Source: Gemmatimonadales bacterium UBA2975
GTDB taxonomy: Bacteria; Gemmatimonadota; Gemmatimonadetes; Longimicrobiales; Gaopeijiaceae
Direction of reading: 5' to 3'
NCBI GenBank assembly: GCA_002348265.1
Contig: DEAT01000012.1
Location: 1 to 64,000 of the forward strand
DNA length: 64,000 bases
The notes under the pieces are model-generated. The model saw nothing but the letters and a program-made list of their open reading frames with translations. It made no database searches and was not told the origin of the DNA. A program made the position numbers and the translations under genes. Numbering within the stretch: position 1 is the stretch's first letter; every line of letters starts with the position of its first letter. Shown piece by piece: positions 1-8,812 of the stretch.

Positions 1-128
1 GCGTTTGCGAGTTGGTCCCTCATATCCAGAATGATCTGGTTCAGCATCTTCTCTGGCTTTTCTGCCCTAGAGATTAAGTCGTTGATGTTGGACTTAATGA
101 CCGCTGAAATCTTTTTGAAAATGCCCAT
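1..128 (-). CDS. pspA: PspA/IM30 family protein, N-terminal part (runs off window edge)
   Basis: The minus-strand reading frame begins MGIFKKISAVIKSNIND and continues LISRAEKPEKMLNQIILDM, which is the conserved start of the phage-shock-protein A / IM30 / Vipp1 family: amphipathic helix 0 followed by the first coiled-coil residues. The family forms ESCRT-III-like membrane-associated polymers that help maintain the cytoplasmic membrane under stress. Only about 42 residues lie inside the window; the rest continues beyond base 1. A possible ribosome site (AAGGGG) lies about 17 nt upstream of the ATG at 128. It follows uvrA on the same strand after a 144-nt gap, so it may have its own promoter. 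Identification is from the N-terminal motif only. Confidence 0.85.
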   Translation of the reverse strand, partial: MGIFKKISAVIKSNINDLISRAEKPEKMLNQIILDMRDQLAN

Positions 129-272
129 TTTTTTAGCCCTATTGCCCCTTAACTGCCAGGGGACAGATCTGCTCCATACTTCACGCTGCAGCCAGCGAAA
201 TCGATTCCGCAGGCTACAAAGGTAAGCACGCCATTCTACTCAGCAAATTACCTGTCCCGCTCAACCGCAGAA

Positions 273-3242
273 TCACCCCAGCAAGGGAGCTAAATGTTGT
301 CCGGTATAAGATTTGGGATCGGACGCGATCACTTCCGGAGTCCCTTCCGCTACAACTCGGCCGCCGCCGCCGCCGCCTTCGGGACCGAGATCAATGACCC
401 AGTCTGCAGTCTTCACCACTTGGAGGTTATGCTCGATAACGATGACAGTATTCCCTCGGTCGACCAAGCGATGCAGAACCTCTAAAAGCACCCGCACGTC
501 TTCGAAGTGGAGACCGGTGGTAGGCTCATCGAGAATGTAAAGCGTATTGCCCGTGGACCTCTTGGAAAGCTCCGTTGCAAGCTTGACTCGCTGAGCCTCT
601 CCCCCCGAAAGCGTGGTCGCCGACTGGCCAAGGTGAATATAACCAAGACCCACGTCATTCAATGTCTCGAGCTTTTGCTTGATACGAGGGACTGCGTCGA
701 AAAATCCGAGCGCATCCTCAACCGTCATATCGAGCACATCGGCGATGTTCTTTCCCTTGTAGTAAACATCTAAGGTCTCGCGATTGTAGCGTCGCCCGCG
801 ACAGACATCACACGGTACGTACACGTCGGGGAGAAAGTGCATCTCGATCTTCACCAGTCCATCGCCTTGGCAAGCCTCGCAACGCCCTCCCTTTACGTTG
901 AAGGAAAAACGCCCCGGACCGTATCCACGCATTTGTGATTCGGGAAGATTGGCAAAGAGATCTCTTATCGGGGTAAAAAGCCCTGTGTACGTTGCTGGAT
1001 TCGATCGGGGGGTGCGACCGATCGGAGATTGATCAACATCAATCACCTTATCTATTAGCTCGACACCATCGATCATGTCATGCCGCTCGGCCACTATCTT
1101 ACTTCTGTAAAATTTCCTAGCGAGCGCATGATAGAGCGTACTATTCACGAGAGTCGATTTTCCCGACCCACTTACGCCCGTAACGCAGAGGAAAGTCCCC
1201 AGCGGAAAACGAACGTCGACGTTCTTTAGATTATGCCCGCGCGCTCCCCGTACTGTCACTACCCGATTCGGGTCAAAAACTCGACGTGTCTCGGGAATTG
1301 GAATTTCTTTCTCGCCTCGCAGGTAAGCCCCGGTCAGAGACTTCTCTGCGGTCAGCACCTCGTTGAGGCCGCCCTCGGCTACAATCTCGCCACCGTGTCG
1401 GCCCGCCCCCGGACCCAAATCTACAATGTGGTCCGCTAGACGAATCGTGTCCTCATCGTGTTCCACCACGACTACTGTGTTCCCCAAATCACGAAGCCGC
1501 CTCAGAGTCTCAAGAAGTCGTGCGTTGTCTCTCTGATGAAGACCGATCGATGGCTCATCCAAAATGTACATGACTCCTACGAGCCGACTTCCAATCTGTG
1601 TAGCGAGACGAATTCTTTGTGCTTCTCCTCCCGAGAGGGTCCCCGCAGAACGGCCCAGCGTCAGGTACTCTAGGCCGACGTCACTGAGGAACCGCAGTCG
1701 CTCAGCAACCTCCTTAAGAATGGGGCCCGCGATTTCACTCGATAGCGGAGGTGTCCCATCTACGATCTTTTCGCTGTTTACGGACTCACTCTCCCCCTCC
1801 ACAGGAATAGACGCGAAGAAAGTGACTGCCTCTCCTATCGAAAGGTCTACTATATCGCCCAGTGATTGGCCTGCGATGGTAACCGCTCGCGAAACATCCC
1901 TGAGCCGGCTCCCGTCGCAGGCGGTGCACTCCAGTGTCGACATGTATTCATCGAGCTGATTACGTACCGTTTCGGACTGTGTCTCGCTATATCGCCTCTC
2001 CACACCAGCAAGGACACCTTCCCAGTGATCCTCATAGTACCCGTCGAAACTTCCCGATTTGGACTTGTAAGGGAACCTGATCTTCATTCCACCGGAACCG
2101 TGGATGATTGCGTTTCGAACGTCTTCTTCTAGCTCTCCCCACGGAGTGTTCGGGTCGAACTCGTACGCCTCAGCTAGCCCAGAGATCACCGACTGGCGCA
2201 GGTGCCCTGAAGGATCACCCCATGGAAGAATTACGCCCTCAAGGATAGTCACGCTGGGGTCAGCAGTAAGTAGCTGAGGGTTAACTTCTTTTCGTGTCCC
2301 CAAGCCACCGCATTCCTCGCACGCTCCATAAGGTGAATTGAACGAGAACTGCCGCGGCTCAAGCTGAGCTAGACTTGTACCGCAGGCGTCACATGCGAAG
2401 TGCTCACTGTAAACGTGCTGCTGGGGGTTCTTTTTGGTCCTTCCTTTTCCGTGCTCCAGCACCTCGATTACCCCGTCTCCTGCTCGCAACGCAGTCTCTA
2501 CAGAATCGGCGATGCGATCCCGATCCACTGTCTTGACCACCAGACGGTCGACCACCACAGCGATATCGTGATTCTCATATCGATTTAGTGAAGGCGGATC
2601 GACGAGATCATACGTCTCACCATTAACCCGAGCACGCACAAAACCCTCTTTACGTAATTTTTCGAAGAGCTCACGGAATTCACCCTTCCGCCCCCTAACA
2701 AGGGGAGCGAGGATTTCGATTCGCACTCCCTCTCCGATCTCAAAGATTCGTTGCACTATCTGTGCAGCCGATTGCCTTATTACTGGCTCCTCACAATCAG
2801 GACAGTGTGGAGTCCCTGCCCTAGCCCAAAGCAGGCGCAAATAGTCGTATATCTCTGTTACGGTACCTACCGTCGAGCGAGGATTCTTACTGACGGTTTT
2901 CTGTTCTATCGATATAGCAGGCGACAGGCCCTCTATCGCGTCGACATCTGGCTTTTCCATTAAGCCTAGAAATTGCCGAGCGTACGCAGAAAGAGATTCC
3001 ACATACCGACGCTGGCCCTCGGCATAGATAGTGTCGAATGCAAGTGACGACTTGCCCGATCCTGACAACCCAGTGATTACAACCAACTTATCCCTGGGCA
3101 GTTCGACGTTGATGTTCTTCAGATTGTGTTCGCGCGCTCCACGAACGATCAAACTATCCTGCGCAGGCAATCTTGTCCCAGCAACAGCACCGGAGGCCGG
3201 GCGACTTTTGGCAGAAGCTTTCTTAGTTCTGGAATCAGGCAT
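273..3242 (-). CDS. uvrA: Excinuclease ABC subunit A
   Basis: 989 residues, slightly longer than the usual 940-960 because of a basic, low-complexity N-terminal extension of about 28 residues. UvrA is the damage-recognition ATPase of UvrABC nucleotide excision repair. Visible features are two ABC ATPase modules with Walker A motifs (GLSGSGKSSLAFDT near residue 60 and GVSGSGKSTLVNSTLYHALA near 655), two ABC signatures (TLSGGEAQR), and zinc-finger cysteines (CPDC near 150, CDAC/CEECGG near 285-315, CEAC/CDVC near 750-780). It ends with the family-typical glycine-rich loop and a short tail. It is downstream of htpX with a 151-nt gap, the largest gap in this part of the run, so a separate promoter is possible though none is obvious. 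Confidence 0.97.
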   Translation of the reverse strand: MPDSRTKKASAKSRPASGAVAGTRLPAQDSLIVRGAREHNLKNINVELPRDKLVVITGLSGSGKSSLAFDTIYAEGQRRYVESLSAYARQFLGLMEKPDVDAIEGLSPAISIEQKTVSKNPRSTVGTVTEIYDYLRLLWARAGTPHCPDCEEPVIRQSAAQIVQRIFEIGEGVRIEILAPLVRGRKGEFRELFEKLRKEGFVRARVNGETYDLVDPPSLNRYENHDIAVVVDRLVVKTVDRDRIADSVETALRAGDGVIEVLEHGKGRTKKNPQQHVYSEHFACDACGTSLAQLEPRQFSFNSPYGACEECGGLGTRKEVNPQLLTADPSVTILEGVILPWGDPSGHLRQSVISGLAEAYEFDPNTPWGELEEDVRNAIIHGSGGMKIRFPYKSKSGSFDGYYEDHWEGVLAGVERRYSETQSETVRNQLDEYMSTLECTACDGSRLRDVSRAVTIAGQSLGDIVDLSIGEAVTFFASIPVEGESESVNSEKIVDGTPPLSSEIAGPILKEVAERLRFLSDVGLEYLTLGRSAGTLSGGEAQRIRLATQIGSRLVGVMYILDEPSIGLHQRDNARLLETLRRLRDLGNTVVVVEHDEDTIRLADHIVDLGPGAGRHGGEIVAEGGLNEVLTAEKSLTGAYLRGEKEIPIPETRRVFDPNRVVTVRGARGHNLKNVDVRFPLGTFLCVTGVSGSGKSTLVNSTLYHALARKFYRSKIVAERHDMIDGVELIDKVIDVDQSPIGRTPRSNPATYTGLFTPIRDLFANLPESQMRGYGPGRFSFNVKGGRCEACQGDGLVKIEMHFLPDVYVPCDVCRGRRYNRETLDVYYKGKNIADVLDMTVEDALGFFDAVPRIKQKLETLNDVGLGYIHLGQSATTLSGGEAQRVKLATELSKRSTGNTLYILDEPTTGLHFEDVRVLLEVLHRLVDRGNTVIVIEHNLQVVKTADWVIDLGPEGGGGGGRVVAEGTPEVIASDPKSYTGQHLAPLLG

Positions 3243-3393
3243 AACCCTGAATTCTAATCATGAAGGCAGAAAACGCTCAACGCACGATGGCAAACGCAAG
3301 AGGAGTCCGGTCACTCCAAGATTTTTCCGGAGACCAAGAAGCGAGAGTTGAGCATCAAGCTCACCCGACCCTCTTCCTGCAATTATTATCCGG

Positions 3394-4236
3394 CTAGAGA
3401 ACAACCTTATCTATCGCCTGGATCCGTGCTTCAGTCGGTGGGTGAGTCCGAAAAAGTCCGGCCAGGGCAACGCCACGCCCGCTGCTAAACGGATTTATAA
3501 TTGCCATGTGTGCCCCAGCTGGGCTCACATTCATCGGGACCTTCCTCGCGATCACCTCAATCCGCTGAAGAGCACTCTGAAGGCCACGCTTGTCACCCAT
3601 TATGCGCACAGCAGTTGCGTCTGCTTGAAACTCGTTTTGGCGGCTCACAGCCATCTGCACGATCACCGCCACGATGGGGGCAACCAGAGCCATGGCAAGC
3701 ATTGCGAGCGGGTTATCGTCCCTATTTCCTCTTGAGCCCAAAATAATGCCCCAACGAAGGATGCTCCCTACTAGGGCGATCGCACCTGCCATACCCGCCG
3801 CGATCGTCCCGACAAGCATATGACGGTGCTTGATGTGTGCCAGTTCATGAGCGATCACCCCCTCTAACTCACGCTCATTTAGCTCTTCCATGAGCCCAGC
3901 GGTCACACATACCACAGAATTTTCTGGATTGCGACCTGTCGCGAAAGCATTTGGCTGTCGCTCAGGTGCTATGGCTATCCGAGGCATCGGGAGGTCTGCT
4001 TTCTGGCGCAATCGATCAACCATGTTGTAGAGCTTGGGCGCCTCCTCCAACCCTATCTCTTGAGCACGGTACATCTTCAGTACTGCCCTGTCGCTGAACC
4101 AGAAGGCCCAAACATTCATGACCATAGAAATCGCAAAGAAACCTCCGGCCATTGACGACCCGCCGATAAAGTCACCTGCGATTACGAAGATGACAGTCAT
4201 AAGCGTCATCAACCCAAATACCTTAGCCATCTGCAT
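3394..4236 (-). CDS. htpX: Membrane zinc metalloprotease HtpX
   Basis: 280 residues, the usual length of HtpX, an M48-family inner-membrane protease that degrades misfolded membrane proteins. Two N-terminal membrane segments (about residues 5-25 and 28-48) are followed by the zinc motif HELAH at about 130-134, with a downstream NEFQADA segment that supplies the third ligand glutamate near 205. Hydrophobic segments around 143-165 and 178-198 complete the family topology. The ATG at 4236 is one base after the tamB stop (TGATATG), so the two are probably translationally coupled; an alternative start is the Met two codons later. Confidence 0.93.
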   Translation of the reverse strand: MQMAKVFGLMTLMTVIFVIAGDFIGGSSMAGGFFAISMVMNVWAFWFSDRAVLKMYRAQEIGLEEAPKLYNMVDRLRQKADLPMPRIAIAPERQPNAFATGRNPENSVVCVTAGLMEELNERELEGVIAHELAHIKHRHMLVGTIAAGMAGAIALVGSILRWGIILGSRGNRDDNPLAMLAMALVAPIVAVIVQMAVSRQNEFQADATAVRIMGDKRGLQSALQRIEVIARKVPMNVSPAGAHMAIINPFSSGRGVALAGLFRTHPPTEARIQAIDKVVL

Positions 4237-4237
4237 A

Positions 4238-7200
4238 TCAGTTTTGCTCCGTTGAATTCCGTTTTTGGCCGTAGCCCCACTCCCGGGAAAAAATCACACC
4301 CCATATCCTGTCGTTTTCGATCAACCCGGCGGTCGATCCTAGCGATAGGCTACCGCTCCTTAGGAAGCGATCTTCCAAGAACCCCTCTACGTTATAGTCA
4401 TCTGTAAGTGCCCATTCTACCCGAACACCTGCTACTGCGTTCTGATCTTGCGCGCTGTTGTCTGTTGGACGCAAAACAACGACGGTGAACAGGTCGTCGC
4501 CAATATACTTTCCGACCTCAACCTGCGTCTGGGCGAAGTACTCCCGTCCAAACGATTGCCCTCCACTCTGCTGAACAGAAAAGTAGTCCAAGAAGTCTCC
4601 GAACACTGCAGACCCAAACTGATTGGTCAGTACACCGCCGACGAAGGTTACAGTGCCCTGCACGGCTGATGATACGACACCTCTACGGCCGAGCTCTCCC
4701 ACTTGGCTATTTGCCCCACTCGGCTGGCCAAATACCAGGTATGAAACCAGATCTTCTTCAGCGATACCCATCTCACCGGTGCTTAGAGTTACAGCAGGCT
4801 GCACAAGAGTGCCTTCGACCAGCGCATTGACGTTCAATGGAGGTTCATTTTGCCTACGTATTCGACTCGAAGCCTCAATATTAAGGTCGGGGTTTAACCC
4901 AGGTCGCCCGAGGAATAGAACACTCCCCCCATCGAGCTCGAATGTGCGCCCAAGTACACGATGAGAACCTCGGACCGCTTCGAGTTCGCCGATCAGGACG
5001 AAGTCCCCAGCTCTGCGATCATAACGCACCAGGAGGTCCCCACTCATCTCGACATCGGAGTCGATTGAGCGCAGCCACGAGTTTCTCGGCACCGACAAGT
5101 CGACATCTACCCGGAGGTTGTCGAAAAACGGGTTGCGGAGCCCCGCAAAGAGTGGTTGCGAAATCAGCGTTGTAGTGTCGACCGCGAGACCAGTCTCGAA
5201 CAGAAACGGATCACTCAGGTCGACAATGTCAGCTGCACGCTGGAGCTCATCTACGAAGATCGTGCCTTCATCCACGGTCAGTTCACCTTCAGCCAGTGGG
5301 CGTGAGTATTGACCCGTCACATTGAATCTCCCACTGACCAAACCCTCTACATCTGGACGTGACACTGCGAGGAAACGATCGAAGTCAAACTGAAGGTTCA
5401 GATCCGGGTCTGAGAAGGGTGCAAGGAGAATCGTCCCAGTGACATCAGAACGGCCATTTCCCTCAGCAGAAAGGGCTACGTTAGCAGTGCGGTCTTCCTG
5501 GAGCGTGATGGTGCCGTTGACCTCACTGTGCCGCACGCCGATCGCTTCTATCGACCAACCGCCGTCGGATAGAGTTACTCGGCCCTCTGGAGCAGGGGCC
5601 GAGGGTACCCCGCCGATTGAGACACCACCCGACACAGTCCCGACCACACCTTCTAGAGTCCCGAGATAGCTCAGCGCGATCGCCGCGTCTAGCGAATCAG
5701 CAACTACCTCGATCCTCATGGGACTATCTACGATTCGCTCATCTGACTTCACGAGAGCAAGGTCCACAGGCAATGTTCCAGTCGCCCGCAGCGCCTCTCT
5801 TTCCCCGGCAAGGCCATCCAGATCAAAGCGCAACTCGCGAGCCCGGTAAGTCACATCGCCATTCGCACGCGTGAGCTCCATGGATCCGAATTGGGGTCTA
5901 TCGACCCGGAAAACACCATCTATCCTTGGAGACTCCATCGACCCCCGCACGGAAAGGTCTAAGTCAATCTGTCCCGCCGCATCCAGCTCCTCTAGCTGAG
6001 CGAGGTGCAACATTTTCTCTATCCGAAGGCCCGAAACCCCCAGCCGAAAATCGCTTCCTCCTTCACGCGAAACTTTGCCCTCCGCTACCAAGCTCATCGG
6101 GTCCTCACCGAGTCGTGCCACCTCGATGCTTTCGGCGCTCAGCGCGCTCCTATCCCACTCCACGTGAGCAGGACGAACAAGTCTCCACTCTTCCTCGTCG
6201 ATCTGTATGTTGAACGCGTCCAGATCAATTGATCCACTCAACGAATCGACAACAAATGCACCGGCCGCATGATACTCTTCACCAGGCCGCCTCATAATCT
6301 CAAGCCTAGCATCACCATCCCGTTCAAACATGGCCACTTCTAAGCCCGCCTTCTGGAACTGACGGCCCGTAACCTCAAGTCCGTGCCCGGTCGCTGCCAC
6401 CTCCCACACGCCTTCCGCGCTTGGGAGCCCGGTCGCCGTCACAGCGATACGAGCCGAATCGATGTGATTCCTCTTCCAGAAAGCGTCCTCTAACTCCATC
6501 ACTAGTCCTGCATCAATATCCCCCACGCGTCCACTAACGCTTGCAGCTCCGCGAACTGCGCCATCCAGACGCACGTCCGCAAGTCGAGGGAAAGTGTCCG
6601 GCTCGATTCCCTGAAGCCTCAAGAACTCACGATCTAGAGATGTGAGGTCCTCCTGAACGACTATCGAATCCGCAACGCCAATAAGTGCGGCCCGAAGCCC
6701 AGTTAGTCGGTCCGCACTAAAATCAACTGAGGCACTTCCAAAACGATTCTCTACAAGCCCTAGGCGTCCGCTGCCTACTAGCTCTACCCCACCCACGTTG
6801 GCCTTAAGTGAGTCAGCGATCAAAACCCCACTCCTGACTCGCATTACCGTCGATAGAGTGTCTACCCCGAGCGAACCCAGACGCGACTCATACGCCGATC
6901 CATAAAGGTCGAGCGACATCGCGTCCGGGCTGGTCCCAAATCCTTCTATATCAAGTGAGCCACTCCAACTCGTCTCCTCAGGGAAACGGTCAGACAAGGC
7001 AAAAAGTGGGAGCTCATACGCCTCGATCTCTATCGTGTACCGATCTGTCGGACTGCCTAGGTCCATGTTTCCGCGACCTCGAACCTGACCATCGTTGACG
7101 GTCAAGTCTGCCTCAATGGCTACATCGTCTAGCGCGCCACTCAACACTACCGAGCCTCTTGCATCGCCCCTGAGTTGCAGATCAGGAGCGATACCACCTA

Positions 7201-8812
7201 GGACTCCAACCGCTAGTGGTTGGAAGTCCACACTCATATCGGTGATCCAGCTGCCATCCTCCATACCACGCCAAAACATACCGTTTACTTGGGTAACGGT
7301 TTGTAGTGAAGCGGCAGACAAATGCTCCATATCCGCTACCACCATGACGCCACCCTCGACCCGCCCGTCGATTTGAACTCGACCATTCCCTGAACCCGCC
7401 CACGGGAATTCAGGCCAGAGCGCCGAAAGCACATCGTAGTTCATGGATCCCATCGACACGGAGAACCCAGTCGCGCCAGGATTATCCCCCATGTGAATAG
7501 CACCCTGAAACTCTGCTGTCGTCGGTGTGCCCCCTAGGCCCGTTGGAACCAACGTGACACGGCCCTGCAAGCTTAAGTCGGCCAATGCACCGTTAAAGCT
7601 GGCTTCTCCGCTCAGCCAACCATCGATGGGAATGTCCCTTTCAATCCAAGGCTCCAGGCGGTCGAGTGGCAACGGGTTAGCCGAAACCTGCATACCACTG
7701 AGGGTCAGACCTTCGTCGAAGGTGACACCCCCATTGAAGATTACGTTTCCTGCCTCGAGTTCAGTTTCTACATCTTGGACAGCCAGGTGCACTCCGTCTT
7801 CAATCCGTAGTTCCGCCGCCCCACGGAAGCGTCCTTCCGGAATCCGGGCGTCAATCCAGCCAATATCTGATAAAGACACCCACCCCTCGGACTGGATGTC
7901 TGCAGTCAACACCCACGGCTGTCCTTCTGCCCTAGGACCTACGGTCAGATCTCCCTCAATTAGCCCGTCGGGCAGCCTGTAGCGTCCTTCAGAAATAGTG
8001 ATGCCCCGTTGTCCATAAGAAACGAATCCAAGGGCCTCTTCGATCACGAACGGCTCCTCAAGCACTCCTACACTGGACGATAAAGAGTTGAGCTTAGCGG
8101 TGAACTGAGGCTCTCTCGAAACGGAGAGGATTGCCTCGTCGATATCAATGTCGAGCGAGTCGAAAGTGAGCTCGCGCAGAGCCACCCCCTCTGGCCCCTG
8201 GACAAGGCGTTGCCCCGACCGCTTCGTCGGCGGCGTCAGAATCCGCACCCGACTTTCACGAAAACCGACCTGGCCGAGCAGGAGGTCAGTGACTGGCTCG
8301 CTAATGTCAAGTTCCATCTCGCTATCCCGATGCGCCAAAACACGGTTGAGGTTCACGCTCTCCTTACTCGTGTACCGCGAAATCTCCAGGTCTAATCCCC
8401 AAAACATCGTCGAACGGATAGGCTGTCCGCCTGAGAGTGCCGAAAGAATGGAATAACGCACAACGACCGAGTCAGCAGAGAAAACGGGCCGCCCATCCTC
8501 AGCATCGAGTCGAACCCCCGTCATCGTGGCACCGGTAAGAAGAGTCCCGCTGCGCACCCCTTGGATCGTGAGTTCCCCTGAAAGACTCGACTGGACCTGA
8601 TTCAGCGCGGCGCGAAGGGCTAGATGTTGCCCTTGCTTAGTCTGGGTTGTAACGACTGCGGCCAACACGAGGAAAAGCGCACCAGCGATTAGTCCCCGTT
8701 TAGTCCGACGACGCGAAAACCAAGCCAGCCGCTCAGCTCGCCCAACAGCCCCCCCTTCATCCGAGCCGTTTGTGGCAAGACTTTCGTCTAAAACCTTTAA
8801 GTCGTCGGACAT
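4238..8812 (-). CDS. tamB: Translocation and assembly module subunit TamB (DUF490)
   Basis: 1524 residues. After an acidic N-terminal tail of about 40 residues there is one membrane anchor (about residues 41-57, GLIAGALFLVLAAVVTT). The rest is long repetitive beta-rich sequence with periodic hydrophobic/polar alternation, ending in the DUF490/TamB C-terminal domain (about 1150-1510). TamB spans the periplasm and works with the Omp85 protein TamA in outer-membrane protein assembly or lipid transport. The ATG at 8812-8810 overlaps the tamA stop by one base (TGATG), supporting a TamA-TamB pair. Sequence identity in this family is low, so the call relies on topology, length, C-terminal domain and its partner. 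Confidence 0.92.
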   Translation of the reverse strand: MSDDLKVLDESLATNGSDEGGAVGRAERLAWFSRRRTKRGLIAGALFLVLAAVVTTQTKQGQHLALRAALNQVQSSLSGELTIQGVRSGTLLTGATMTGVRLDAEDGRPVFSADSVVVRYSILSALSGGQPIRSTMFWGLDLEISRYTSKESVNLNRVLAHRDSEMELDISEPVTDLLLGQVGFRESRVRILTPPTKRSGQRLVQGPEGVALRELTFDSLDIDIDEAILSVSREPQFTAKLNSLSSSVGVLEEPFVIEEALGFVSYGQRGITISEGRYRLPDGLIEGDLTVGPRAEGQPWVLTADIQSEGWVSLSDIGWIDARIPEGRFRGAAELRIEDGVHLAVQDVETELEAGNVIFNGGVTFDEGLTLSGMQVSANPLPLDRLEPWIERDIPIDGWLSGEASFNGALADLSLQGRVTLVPTGLGGTPTTAEFQGAIHMGDNPGATGFSVSMGSMNYDVLSALWPEFPWAGSGNGRVQIDGRVEGGVMVVADMEHLSAASLQTVTQVNGMFWRGMEDGSWITDMSVDFQPLAVGVLGGIAPDLQLRGDARGSVVLSGALDDVAIEADLTVNDGQVRGRGNMDLGSPTDRYTIEIEAYELPLFALSDRFPEETSWSGSLDIEGFGTSPDAMSLDLYGSAYESRLGSLGVDTLSTVMRVRSGVLIADSLKANVGGVELVGSGRLGLVENRFGSASVDFSADRLTGLRAALIGVADSIVVQEDLTSLDREFLRLQGIEPDTFPRLADVRLDGAVRGAASVSGRVGDIDAGLVMELEDAFWKRNHIDSARIAVTATGLPSAEGVWEVAATGHGLEVTGRQFQKAGLEVAMFERDGDARLEIMRRPGEEYHAAGAFVVDSLSGSIDLDAFNIQIDEEEWRLVRPAHVEWDRSALSAESIEVARLGEDPMSLVAEGKVSREGGSDFRLGVSGLRIEKMLHLAQLEELDAAGQIDLDLSVRGSMESPRIDGVFRVDRPQFGSMELTRANGDVTYRARELRFDLDGLAGEREALRATGTLPVDLALVKSDERIVDSPMRIEVVADSLDAAIALSYLGTLEGVVGTVSGGVSIGGVPSAPAPEGRVTLSDGGWSIEAIGVRHSEVNGTITLQEDRTANVALSAEGNGRSDVTGTILLAPFSDPDLNLQFDFDRFLAVSRPDVEGLVSGRFNVTGQYSRPLAEGELTVDEGTIFVDELQRAADIVDLSDPFLFETGLAVDTTTLISQPLFAGLRNPFFDNLRVDVDLSVPRNSWLRSIDSDVEMSGDLLVRYDRRAGDFVLIGELEAVRGSHRVLGRTFELDGGSVLFLGRPGLNPDLNIEASSRIRRQNEPPLNVNALVEGTLVQPAVTLSTGEMGIAEEDLVSYLVFGQPSGANSQVGELGRRGVVSSAVQGTVTFVGGVLTNQFGSAVFGDFLDYFSVQQSGGQSFGREYFAQTQVEVGKYIGDDLFTVVVLRPTDNSAQDQNAVAGVRVEWALTDDYNVEGFLEDRFLRSGSLSLGSTAGLIENDRIWGVIFSREWGYGQKRNSTEQN

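Noticed and set aside
359..375. CCG repeat near the uvrA end
   Set aside because: It encodes the glycine-rich loop found at this place in UvrA proteins.
4432..8456. Many open frames on both strands inside tamB
   Set aside because: They are shadows of the long TamB coding frame, with no signals, domains or ribosome sites of their own.
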